From Bacteroidales bacterium (lineage in GTDB: Bacteria; Bacteroidota; Bacteroidia; Bacteroidales; UBA3824): a DNA stretch of 49,902 nucleotides. Of this stretch, positions 33,116-40,982 are shown in pieces (position 1 is the first letter of the stretch; every line of letters begins with the position of its first letter). The stretch spans positions 1 to 49,902 of the forward strand of contig JAFXUC010000042.1 of NCBI GenBank assembly GCA_017535325.1, in the 5' to 3' direction. A model generated the notes under the pieces. It saw only the letters and a program-made list of their open reading frames with translations, made no database searches and was not told the DNA's origin. Made by a program: the position numbers and the translations under genes.

Positions 33116-33167
33116 TTTATATTTGACACGATATTTTTTACAATAAAATTACTAAATTTATCAAACT

Positions 33168-33875
33168 ATGAAAAAGATACTACCATTATTAAGCCTTGTG
33201 TTGTTGTTCAACATTGTTTCGTGTTCCATAATTGATGATGACGGGGAGGACAACGAACCCGAAAACACTGAGGAAAATATCAACAATGATGAGAAAAATA
33301 ATGTTGAGGAAAATATCAACAACGATGAGAAAAACAATGTTGATGAAAACACCGACACTGATGAAGAAACCGTAGAAGACAAGGAAGTTGCCGCCGCCTT
33401 TGAGTATTTGAATGCCGTCAGACAAAACCCGTCGGCTTACAGCAAAGAAATCGGCGTAGACCTCAGCGGCGTTTCAAAGATTCACGAATTGAAATGGAAT
33501 GACATTTTGGCGAAAGTTGCCCGCGAAAGAGCCGAAGATATGGCTTCAAGAAATTATTTCGGGCATACCGACCCTGACGGTTACGGCACAAACATAAAGA
33601 TTAACAACGCCGGATATACTTTGGACGAAAGTTGGTATTCTGACAAAAGCATGAATTATTTTGAAAGTCTTGCGGCGGGTTATGCCGGAGGCAAAGCGAC
33701 TGTAATACAGTTGATTTATGACGGCGGGGCAGACAATTCAAGTGCCGGACACCGCAGACACCTTCTTGGAATGACTGATTTTTGGGCAGACTGTTACGAT
33801 GTCGGAATCGGAAAAGCCAAGGGCGGATATTACGGAACGTACTGGTGCATTTTGATTGCGAAACATCAGTTTTGA
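33168..33875 (+). CDS. CAP/SCP-domain lipoprotein
   Basis: The protein is 235 aa. The lipoprotein signal ends at Cys19 (FNIVSC). A ~55-residue Asp/Glu/Asn-rich spacer follows, built partly from two copies of a 12-residue unit (EENINNDEKNNV). The CAP (CRISP/antigen 5/PR1) domain occupies about 78-235, with YLNAVRQNPSAYSKEIG, YFGHTDPDGYG and AGHRRHLLG. Bacterial CAP lipoproteins are surface or periplasmic; their activity is unclear. The acidic spacer suggests surface display. It converges with the FMN-binding gene, overlapping it by 10 bases. Confidence 0.85.
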   Translation: MKKILPLLSLVLLFNIVSCSIIDDDGEDNEPENTEENINNDEKNNVEENINNDEKNNVDENTDTDEETVEDKEVAAAFEYLNAVRQNPSAYSKEIGVDLSGVSKIHELKWNDILAKVARERAEDMASRNYFGHTDPDGYGTNIKINNAGYTLDESWYSDKSMNYFESLAAGYAGGKATVIQLIYDGGADNSSAGHRRHLLGMTDFWADCYDVGIGKAKGGYYGTYWCILIAKHQF

Positions 33876-34267
33876 TGCGGGGGGGTGTAATTTTTTTCCT
33901 GATAATACTTTACAGCCGCCTCAACGTTTTTGCGGAGAGCGCGGCTTGTAAACGTTGCACCGCTCACAGCGTCAACCCCGGAAATTTTGTCAAGTCCGAT
34001 ACCTCGGAATTTTGGCAGCATCTCACGCTCCACTTCTTCCAAATATCCCGGAGTTTCCTTGTTTTCAAGAATTTTAACATCTTGAATTACACCGTCTTTG
34101 ATGGTAACTTCGGCGGGAACGTTGCCGTTGTAGCCGCGGACGTCCTTGCAAAGTTCTGTCGTAACCACAGTAAAACTGCCGTCGCTGTTTTTGGTCATAT
34201 TAGCATCGCCGCACGAGGCCGCAAACATCAGAAAGGCAACGGCAACAAAAAATTTAGATTTTTTCAT
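33866..34267 (-). CDS. FMN-binding-domain lipoprotein with flavinylation motif
   Basis: The protein is 133 aa with a lipoprotein signal ending LMFAASC (Cys19) and an FMN_bind domain. The motif DAVSGATFTS matches the Dx(x)SGAT(S/T) consensus for covalent FMN attachment by ApbE, on the threonine after SGA. Such domains carry electrons in extracytoplasmic redox chains. The last codons contain a run of seven C (33885-33879), so slippage would change the C-terminus. It follows the truncated DUF6850 gene by 26 bp. Confidence 0.85.
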   Translation of the reverse strand: MKKSKFFVAVAFLMFAASCGDANMTKNSDGSFTVVTTELCKDVRGYNGNVPAEVTIKDGVIQDVKILENKETPGYLEEVEREMLPKFRGIGLDKISGVDAVSGATFTSRALRKNVEAAVKYYQEKNYTPPHQN

Positions 34268-34293
34268 TTTCTAATAATTAATTATCTGTTTTT

Positions 34294-35724
34294 TCAAAAT
34301 TTCACAAACAAAGATGCGTTGAGCCATTTTTCGTTATGACTGTCGGCAAAAGTGCTTATCATCGGACAAACGGAATTGTAACCGACAGTTTTGTCGTATT
34401 GTACGCCGCTGACACGGTTGCCGGACAACCAAAAGCCGCAAAGCCGCAGGCCGGGAGACAACTTCGTAAAATTGTATTGATAACTCAATTCACCCGCCAC
34501 AACTCCAAACTCCGAGGCAAAATACGCATACGGCGCAAAACACGTCTGAAAATCAACGTGCGGAATGGCAGAATTAATGATTTCCACATCATAACTGTGT
34601 TTTTGCGCAATTTGCTGACAGTACAAAATTCCTGCCGTAAAACCGTATCTGCCGCTGCGTGAAACACTTTTGTAATCAGCCTTGACAGCAGGCGTAATAT
34701 TCAGGTTTTCAACGTTATAATGATACTTGATGTTTTTTTCGGTGCGGCGGTAGAGAGTTGCTGCCGTCTCAACGCCGGCTGTATGCCTTTTTCCGGCGGA
34801 ATATTCCGCACGCAAAGAATTTTGAGACTGGATTTCTGAATATTTGTAATTCTGTTCTTCGGCTATCTTGCGGTAGTCGTAAGTTGAATTTGCGACGTCA
34901 GTCATATAACGCTCCAAAATATTCTCATAACCTTTCCGAAGCAGAATTTTTGAAACAGAGGACAGTCTAAGCAACCATTTTCCGTAACAGTAACTTACTG
35001 AAAAATCAGGATTTACAAAATGATTGCGGGTATTGTAAAGTTGCACTATGTCGCTCTCCTCTGTGTACATTTTTTTGAAATCGTAGTTAAGAGCAACCTC
35101 AGCCGCAAACGGTCTTTTTTGAGGCGAGAGATACGACAGTGCAATTCCGGCATTGTTGATGTAATACATTCTCGAAACCCCGAAAGAGACAACACTCTCC
35201 TTGTTGTCGTAAAGTCCGAAACCGTAAATCACAAAAAATCTCTGCTGCTCACCCGGACGCCAGTAACGGTCGTGCAGATACTGCTTGTTGCGCATATAAT
35301 AAGTGCTGACCCATAAAGCGTTGCCGTCCCCGAAAACTTTTCCGGCACTTAGTTGAAACCTTAAAAAAGTAACATTTGTCAGCACCCTCGGATCGGTAAA
35401 CCGCCAAGACTGCTCTCCGTAAAAAGAAAAGTCGAACCCGAAATGCCAACTGCCGTGCCTCTGAGCGTAACCGCCTTGCGCACAATAAGTTTCAAACCTG
35501 CTGTCGCCGCCGGTGGAGTCGGTTATAAGATACGGCAAATACAATTCGGGAAAGCGCATCGTATTCCATGAAATGCCCGTGTGTCTGCCAGAAGCATAAA
35601 ACGCCTTGCCGTAAAGTATGCCGTATTTGCCGTAATCTTTTACGCCGCAACCGTAAATGCCGGCATCCTCATTGCCGCTACCCTGATAGCCACAAAAAAC
35701 CGCCGTCCGAAAATTTCCCTTCAA
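34294..35724 (-). pseudogene. DUF6850-like outer-membrane protein gene, 5'-truncated
   Basis: The open frame of 476 codons encodes a beta-strand-rich, Tyr/aromatic-rich protein ending in a typical outer-membrane C-terminal strand (NASLFVKF). The body (YLPYLITDSTGGDS, FDFSFYGEQSWRFTDPR) is like the Bacteroidota DUF6850 family. No signal peptide, ATG or promoter is present. The frame opens at a TTG inside the loop of an intrinsic terminator (35694-35738) that belongs to the upstream lipoprotein gene. The first in-frame ATG (35559) is already within the barrel. About 70-80 N-terminal residues seem lost, probably by deletion. The coding part has no further stops, so the event is recent. Confidence 0.65.
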
Positions 35725-35738
35725 ATCTCGGACGGCGG
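35694..35738 (-). terminator. intrinsic terminator of the fimbrillin-like lipoprotein gene
   Basis: On the minus strand CCGCCGTCCG (35738-35729) pairs with CGGACGGCGG (35709-35700), 10 bp perfect, and TTTTTT follows (35699-35694). It lies 32 bases past the lipoprotein stop and overlaps the 5' end of the DUF6850 frame. Confidence 0.85.
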
Positions 35739-35769
35739 ATATGTCTATTCAATTAAATAAATGTAAAAT

Positions 35770-37137
35770 CTATTTTACCTCATACTTATAGTCTGTATCG
35801 CCGCTATCTTGTACAGTTTTGTCTGTACCGAGAGTAATCGTAGCACGGTCGATACTTCCGCCGACATTTTGCGTGAATTTGCCACCGTTAATGACGTATG
35901 TTCCGTGATATTTATTATTTTCATGATCTGATATATTTCTGAAACTGCCGCCGTTGATAATTACTTTGTTTGGCAGTCCGCTGATTTCTGACGGTGTCTT
36001 CGTTTTGTCTCCGTAACCGTTGTATATGTTGGAGTATGTTCCGCTTTCTATTATGTATTCATGTCCGTCTGTCCAAATAACATCATTAACAGTGAGATTT
36101 ATAAGTTTTATTTTACCGGCATAGGTGTCTGTATATCCTGTATTACCGTCCAATCCGAGAATAGTGCCATTTTGAATGGTTATTGTTTTGGAATTGTCGG
36201 TATTTTTGATTAGCATTTTTTTGCCAACGCACGAATGATTGTTCAAATCTATAACTCCATCATTACGGGTAATTGTGAGGAAATCACTTGAAGTATAATC
36301 GGAATCGAATTTCAATGTCGGGTTTTCGTAAGAGGAACTATTAAAAATCGAAATTGCCTCAATTATGTTCGATGCTGTTGCCACAACGAGTTTTGCCTTC
36401 CAAGTCTTGACCGTTACGTTGTAAAAATTGCCGTTGCTGAAATTTGCGCCGGTTTTCGTATAGGCGTATTCGTTGCCGCCTGAAACCGTTGCAACGAGTG
36501 CAACGTCAGAAGTTGCAGGTATCGCAACGTAGAACACGTTTGTTGCGCTTGATGCCGTAACGGTGTAGTCGTTTACTGTCAGACTTGTAGCAGAAAAATC
36601 TGCATCGCCGTTTTTCAACGTGAATTTTACGACTGCTTGTTGGTTGACGAAATCGGCGTAATCTTCTTTATATGTAATTTCGCCGTCAACCACGTTTACT
36701 TCCGTGAGTTGCGCTACGGCATAGTCGCAATTTGCGGCAATGTATTCCAATGTGCCGTTTTGAGAGGAATAATCAGGTGATTTGAATTTCAATGTGAGCG
36801 TTGTTCCTGTCGGTGCCTGCAAATTGTTGCCGCACAATACGGTTGACGTTTCTCCCGTAGTTTGCGGTTTTAATGTGCCTAACAATGTTTCACCGTCATA
36901 AACGGATACTTCATCGTTTTCGCCCCAAGTTGCAGCAAGATTTTGACCTGATTCTGCAAGTGCTTTGCTGATTTTTGAATCTTTATTCTTTGAAGCGTTA
37001 ACCGTTAGTGATAAAGTTTGCTGTTTAACTTCTTCAAACACGGGGTCATTTTCTTTAACGTCTTCCTTGTCCGAACAAGCGGGAAATTCTGCGCAGCAAA
37101 GAAGCAGTGCGGCAAGTGCATAAACTTTTTTCTCCAT
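35770..37137 (-). CDS. fimbrillin-like lipoprotein
   Basis: The protein is 455 aa. A lipoprotein signal ends at EFPAC (Cys21). The N-terminal ~230 residues look like a fimbrillin/Mfa-like beta-sandwich (ATWGENDEVSVYDGETLLGTL, GTTLTLKFKSPDYS, YNVTVKTWKAKLVV end strand). The C-terminal ~200 residues are Gly/Asn/Thr-rich with repeated beta-turn patterns (TIQNGTILGLDGN, VIINGGSFRNIS, YVINGGKFTQN), suggesting a right-handed beta-helix. A strong GGAGG ribosome site precedes the ATG. It follows a 58-aa peptide gene by 14 bp. A surface adhesin or decoy role is only inferred. Confidence 0.75.
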   Translation of the reverse strand: MEKKVYALAALLLCCAEFPACSDKEDVKENDPVFEEVKQQTLSLTVNASKNKDSKISKALAESGQNLAATWGENDEVSVYDGETLLGTLKPQTTGETSTVLCGNNLQAPTGTTLTLKFKSPDYSSQNGTLEYIAANCDYAVAQLTEVNVVDGEITYKEDYADFVNQQAVVKFTLKNGDADFSATSLTVNDYTVTASSATNVFYVAIPATSDVALVATVSGGNEYAYTKTGANFSNGNFYNVTVKTWKAKLVVATASNIIEAISIFNSSSYENPTLKFDSDYTSSDFLTITRNDGVIDLNNHSCVGKKMLIKNTDNSKTITIQNGTILGLDGNTGYTDTYAGKIKLINLTVNDVIWTDGHEYIIESGTYSNIYNGYGDKTKTPSEISGLPNKVIINGGSFRNISDHENNKYHGTYVINGGKFTQNVGGSIDRATITLGTDKTVQDSGDTDYKYEVK

Positions 37138-37151
37138 TTTTTACCTCCTTT

Positions 37152-37328
37152 TTATTGCCATTCCTGACTTGTTCCTTGATAATCATTGCGGTTTGCACCA
37201 AAACTTGCACTCAGTAGCGGTGCTTCCCAATTCAACTCATAAACCTCAAAATCGGGTTTAATGTACTTTTTCTTGATTACTTCCTTAGCCGGAAGTATAA
37301 CCGGCTGTTTTTTTACTTGTTCTGTCAT
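37152..37328 (-). CDS. 58-aa peptide with KKYIKPDFEVYEL motif
   Basis: The ATG at 37328 starts a 58-aa protein with a basic N-terminus, a KKKYIKPDFEVYEL block, then APLLSASFGAN and a polar Gln/Trp end. Short proteins with a K-Y-x-x-P-x-x-E pattern followed by a small-residue 'LL.AS' stretch are frequent in Bacteroidota next to lipoprotein or secretion genes; their role is not established. It lies 14 bp upstream of the fimbrillin-like lipoprotein gene in the same orientation, so the two are probably co-transcribed. A strong hairpin precedes it. Confidence 0.6.
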   Translation of the reverse strand: MTEQVKKQPVILPAKEVIKKKYIKPDFEVYELNWEAPLLSASFGANRNDYQGTSQEWQ

Positions 37329-37358
37329 TTTTATAAGTATTAAAAAAACTATTTGCAA

Positions 37359-37409
37359 AACAAAAATCCCTTGCGGACGACAGCATAAAACTATTGTCCG
37401 CAAGGGATT
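37359..37409 (-). terminator. intrinsic terminator or attenuator before the 58-aa gene
   Basis: Minus strand: AATCCCTTGCGGAC (37409-37396) pairs perfectly with GTCCGCAAGGGATT (37378-37365), 14 bp, 17-base loop, followed by TTTGTTTTG. It is 95 bases past the stop of the 37504 gene and 37 bases before the 58-aa ATG. It can terminate the former or attenuate the latter. Confidence 0.75.
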
Positions 37410-37503
37410 CGTTAATTTTTTCAGAGGAAGTAAAATGTAAAGTGCTTTTTACCCCCCCAGTTTACATTTTGTAAAGTTTGATATATGTCAGATTTTTTCA
37501 TCT

Positions 37504-37893
37504 TTATCCGTTATTGGTTTTGTTTACGGCGCGAAGTAAGCAAAAAAAATTGAAATACAAAAAATAAAGTTTGGGAAATGAATTTTTTTGAGTAATTTTG
37601 CTCAAAACTAAAAGGCATAAAAACATTATGATTACTATCGGCAATCCAATATTTGACTCGGTTTTTAAATTTTTCTTGGCAGACGACACAGCGGCAAGAA
37701 TCCTCTTGTCGGAATCCGACTGAGAGGAAACCGCCTCCAACTTGTCCTCCAACTTGGAGACAGAATTGTCCAAGTCTTCCTTGGTGAATTTTTTTACGCA
37801 GAGACTTCCTGTGATGTTGGCATGCTGACCTTTGAGGCACTGGTTGAATTTAGGAATGCCGCCGCAGGAAACAAGTATCACGGCTGATAGCAA
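37504..37893 (-). CDS. lipoprotein/membrane protein of unknown function, start region frameshifted
   Basis: The frame of 129 codons begins at TTG 37893 with LSAVILVSCGG, clearly a lipobox (LVSC) without its charged N-terminus. An ATG at 37916 is 23 bases upstream, one base out of frame. One extra A in the AAAA run would give a normal signal sequence, MKKTIFPALLSAVILVSC. Either a one-base deletion has broken the gene or this is a sequence error. The rest has a coiled-coil-like stretch (EDLDNSVSKLEDKLEAVSSQ) and one membrane helix (about 82-98). No family was recognised. Confidence 0.55.
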   Translation of the reverse strand: MLSAVILVSCGGIPKFNQCLKGQHANITGSLCVKKFTKEDLDNSVSKLEDKLEAVSSQSDSDKRILAAVSSAKKNLKTESNIGLPIVIIMFLCLLVLSKITQKNSFPKLYFLYFNFFCLLRAVNKTNNG

Positions 37894-38032
37894 CGCCGGA
37901 AAAATCGTCTTTTCATTTTTTCTTATTTTTTAGCTATTCAATTACGGCGCGAAATTAGTACATACTTGTTACCGGCACAATACCGCAAATTGGGTATTTT
38001 TTCCTGCAAAAATACCTAACCAATGTTAAAAT

Positions 38033-38063
38033 TTTGGCAAATAAAAAATCTCCGTTAACTTTG
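38033..38063 (+). promoter_or_regulatory. promoter of the 194-aa secreted protein gene
   Basis: TTTG (38033-38036), a 19-bp spacer and TAACTTTG (38056-38063), followed by CGG. The ATG lies 19 bases after the -7 box. Confidence 0.7.
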
Positions 38064-38082
38064 CGGCAAAAAAATAAAAGAT

Positions 38083-38667
38083 ATGAACAGAATACTTTCA
38101 ACATTAATTTTGCTTGCGGCGTTTTGCGCTGCGGCAACGGCTCAGACGGTAGAAAATATCCGCAAGGATTATAATGACACTCAGGCGGACATCAAAACTA
38201 TGAACGACCCTGAATATCCGGCGAAAAACCGTTATCAATTGACAATAGAACAAATGCTCGGCGGCTCAGGACAGCACAAGGAAACGGTTTCGATATATTT
38301 TTACGAAGATGATGACGAGGAACACCCCGGCAATTCTGTCCGTTCAATACGTTTTGTGTCAGTCAGTTACAACTTTGCCGCAATGAAATATCACGAAGAA
38401 TACCTGTTTTCAAAAAGCGGCGTTTTGGAGTTTGTGTTTGCAAATGACTATTTTGACATGGGAGACTATGAATACCGTTTCTACTGCAATTCCAAAGGTG
38501 TCATCAACATTATCACAAAGCACAAAGGAAACGGCGAAACAAAATTCACGCAGGAATATTCCGGCGCAATGAACGAAGATTACACAGGAATTTTCAATAT
38601 CTACAAAACAAAGGCGGAGAATTACAAAAAACTTTTCAACGCCATAGAAAAGACAACAAACAAATAA
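38083..38667 (+). CDS. secreted protein of unknown function
   Basis: The protein is 194 aa. A signal peptide is clear (LILLAAFCAAATAQ, cut near residue 21). The mature part is acidic and beta-rich, with aromatic residues (SIYFYEDDDEEHPG, YEYRFYCNSKGVIN) and a C-terminal helix. No family was recognised. It has a consensus promoter of its own and ends 2 bp before the convergent ade gene, without an obvious terminator between them. Confidence 0.75.
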   Translation: MNRILSTLILLAAFCAAATAQTVENIRKDYNDTQADIKTMNDPEYPAKNRYQLTIEQMLGGSGQHKETVSIYFYEDDDEEHPGNSVRSIRFVSVSYNFAAMKYHEEYLFSKSGVLEFVFANDYFDMGDYEYRFYCNSKGVINIITKHKGNGETKFTQEYSGAMNEDYTGIFNIYKTKAENYKKLFNAIEKTTNK

Positions 38668-38669
38668 CC

Positions 38670-40307
38670 TTACGCCGTCATTATTGCCGCGCTGTCAAGG
38701 TGCTGAAATTTCTCCACGTCAAAGAGACCTTTGTCCGTTATTTTGAGCTTCGGAATAACGGGCAGGGACATAAACGACAACGTCATAAACGGAGCGGTAA
38801 GTTTGCAGCCTAACGTAAGGATTAAGCGCGAAAGGCTTGAATATTTTTTTGCAGCCTCTCCGCATGATTTACCTGACATTATTCCGCCGATTTCCAACTT
38901 CATGTCAAAAACATTCTGACCGGTTGCGACACAAATTCCGCCCCTGTTTAAAACTATCTTGTTGATGCAGTTCACAATCGCGCTGTCGTCGGTACCGACA
39001 CAAATTATGTTATGGCTGTCATGGGCTATGCAACTGCCTATCGCGCCGAATTTCAGAGAAAAACCGCTGATAAAACCTACGACGGGTTTTGAGTTTGTGT
39101 TGTAACGGTTGAGACAAACAACCTTCAAAACATCGTTTTTGACGTCAGAGGTCAACTTTCCGTTCCTCAAAACGGCATCACCTATAAAACTTTCAGTAAT
39201 GAGTTCTTTATCAATTACTTTTATAACTCTGACCTCCGGCGTTGAAGCATTAACCTCTATATCTGAAACGCTGATTTTTTTGCAGTAAAAATTGTTTATC
39301 GGCTTTATCGGCGACGGCTTAAAAAGCACTTTCTTGTTGTCAACCAAAATTTTCCCGTCAACAACAACTTTTGAAATATCGAATTTCTTGATGTCTGATG
39401 TTACCACAAAATCAGCCGGGTCGCCTTTTTGAAGCAGACCGACACTAAGATTGTAATGTTTTACAGGATTTAAGGTTGCCGCACGCAAAACGTCAAAAAA
39501 GTCATAACCTGAGAGCAAAAGCCTTTTGATTCTCTCAAACATATAGCCCCTTACCAAATCGTCGGGGTGAAAATCGTCGCTGCAAAGCATCAGGTTTTCG
39601 GGAGACTCTTTGAGCAGCGGGGCAAGTGCAGTCATATTTTTTGCCGCCGAGCCTTCACGGAGTTGAATTTTCATGCCGCATTTGATTTTTTCGCGGGCTT
39701 CTTCCAAAGTTGTACATTCATGGTCGGTGGATATTCCGGCGGAAGCGTATTTTTTCAGGTTTCCGCCTGAGAGTCCGGGAGCATGACCGTCAACAGGCTT
39801 GCCTATTTCTTTTGCAGCAGAAATTTTCGCCAAGACTTCCTCATCGCCGCCGACAACCCCGACAAAATTCATCATTTCAGAAAGGCAGACAACATTCTTA
39901 TTTTTAAGAAGTTTTTTTACGGTTTTTGAGTCTATCACCGCGCCGGAGGTTTCAAAACCGGTAGCAGGAACGCATGAAGGCACACCGAAAAATATTTTCA
40001 TCGGCGACAGAGCCGCGTCTTTGAGCATAAAGTTGAAACCCGCCTCGCCGCAGACGTTGGTAATTTCGTGGGGGTCGGCAACGGCTGCTATTACGCCGTT
40101 TCGCAACGCCTCATATCCGAAAAACTGAGGCGTTACCATAGAACTCTCAATATGAATATGAGAATCAATCAAGCCCGGCAAAATATAATCAGTGCTTTCA
40201 ACATGACATTTTTCAATATTTTCAACAACGCCGTTTTCAACAACGACTTTTCCTGAAAAAATTTCTTTGTTTACTACATCAACAATATTTCCTTCAAAAA
40301 CCTGCAT
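38670..40307 (-). CDS. ade: adenine deaminase
   Basis: The protein is 545 aa, typical of bacterial adenine deaminase (Ade), which converts adenine to hypoxanthine and ammonia for purine salvage. Signatures are PGLIDSHIHIESSM (metal-binding HxH), AVADPHEITNV, VDGHAPGLSG, STDHECTTLEEA and CSDDFHPDDL. The ATG at 40307 has an AGGAA ribosome site. A longer frame starting at TTG 40328 would begin at about the transcription start. The promoter is at 40371-40339. Its gene is separate from rnhB upstream by 72 bases. Confidence 0.93.
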   Translation of the reverse strand: MQVFEGNIVDVVNKEIFSGKVVVENGVVENIEKCHVESTDYILPGLIDSHIHIESSMVTPQFFGYEALRNGVIAAVADPHEITNVCGEAGFNFMLKDAALSPMKIFFGVPSCVPATGFETSGAVIDSKTVKKLLKNKNVVCLSEMMNFVGVVGGDEEVLAKISAAKEIGKPVDGHAPGLSGGNLKKYASAGISTDHECTTLEEAREKIKCGMKIQLREGSAAKNMTALAPLLKESPENLMLCSDDFHPDDLVRGYMFERIKRLLLSGYDFFDVLRAATLNPVKHYNLSVGLLQKGDPADFVVTSDIKKFDISKVVVDGKILVDNKKVLFKPSPIKPINNFYCKKISVSDIEVNASTPEVRVIKVIDKELITESFIGDAVLRNGKLTSDVKNDVLKVVCLNRYNTNSKPVVGFISGFSLKFGAIGSCIAHDSHNIICVGTDDSAIVNCINKIVLNRGGICVATGQNVFDMKLEIGGIMSGKSCGEAAKKYSSLSRLILTLGCKLTAPFMTLSFMSLPVIPKLKITDKGLFDVEKFQHLDSAAIMTA

Positions 40308-40338
40308 AATTATTCCTGCTTTTTTCAAAATGCTGTTG

Positions 40339-40371
40339 CAAATTTGGAAATATTATTGCATTTTTCCAAAA
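40339..40371 (-). promoter_or_regulatory. promoter of ade
   Basis: Minus strand: TTG (40369-40367) within a T-rich run, a 20-bp spacer, then CAAATTTG (40346-40339), one mismatch to TAnnTTTG. Confidence 0.5.
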
Positions 40372-40379
40372 AAATCTTT

Positions 40380-40982
40380 TCAAAAAGACTGGTTGAAAAG
40401 CGAATTTATTTGACACGGCTCGTAACTGAGCCTGTGAAGAGGTGAGACACCGTGCTGTAAGATTGCCAAACGGTGTTCTTTGGTGGGATAGCCTTTGTTT
40501 TTGTCCCAGTTGTAAACGGGAAAATCTTTCGAGAGGGCGGTCATTTTTTCGTCGCGGAAGGTTTTTGCGAGAATCGAAGCCGCCGCTATCGAAAGATATT
40601 TTGCGTCGCCTTTTACGATTGTCTGATAAGGCACACCGTTGTACGGGTGAAATTTGTTGCCGTCAACGATGATAAACTCCGGTCTTACTTTAAGCATGTC
40701 CAAAGCCCTGTGCATTGCAAGTATTGAGGCTTGGAGAATGTTGATTCTGTCTATTTCCTCGTTGCTGCACTCCGCAACGCCGTAAGAGAGAGCGTCTTTT
40801 ATAATTTGTTCTCTGAGTGTAAAACGTTTTTTTTCAGACAGTTGCTTTGAGTCATTTATATCTTTGTTGAAGTAGTCAGGAGGAAAAATGACAGCCGCTG
40901 CGACGACCGGCCCGGCTAAACAACCGCGTCCTGCTTCGTCGCATCCGGCTTCATTTTCTTTTATTTTGTAAAAGGGTTCCAC
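40380..40982 (-). CDS. rnhB: ribonuclease HII
   Basis: The protein is 200 aa, normal size. The active-site start is AGCDEAGRGCLAGPVVAAAV (Asp-Glu pair), with IVDGNKF and SIAAASILAKTFRD. It cuts the RNA strand of RNA-DNA hybrids and starts ribonucleotide excision repair. The start codon is GTG (40982-40980), which shares its G with the TAG stop of the transporter gene, so translation is probably coupled to that gene. Confidence 0.94.
   Translation of the reverse strand: MEPFYKIKENEAGCDEAGRGCLAGPVVAAAVIFPPDYFNKDINDSKQLSEKKRFTLREQIIKDALSYGVAECSNEEIDRINILQASILAMHRALDMLKVRPEFIIVDGNKFHPYNGVPYQTIVKGDAKYLSIAAASILAKTFRDEKMTALSKDFPVYNWDKNKGYPTKEHRLAILQHGVSPLHRLSYEPCQINSLFNQSF

Noticed and set aside
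33282..33353. Tandem repeat as a regulatory element
   Set aside because: The two 36-bp units are in frame and encode the acidic spacer of the CAP lipoprotein; a coding repeat explains them.
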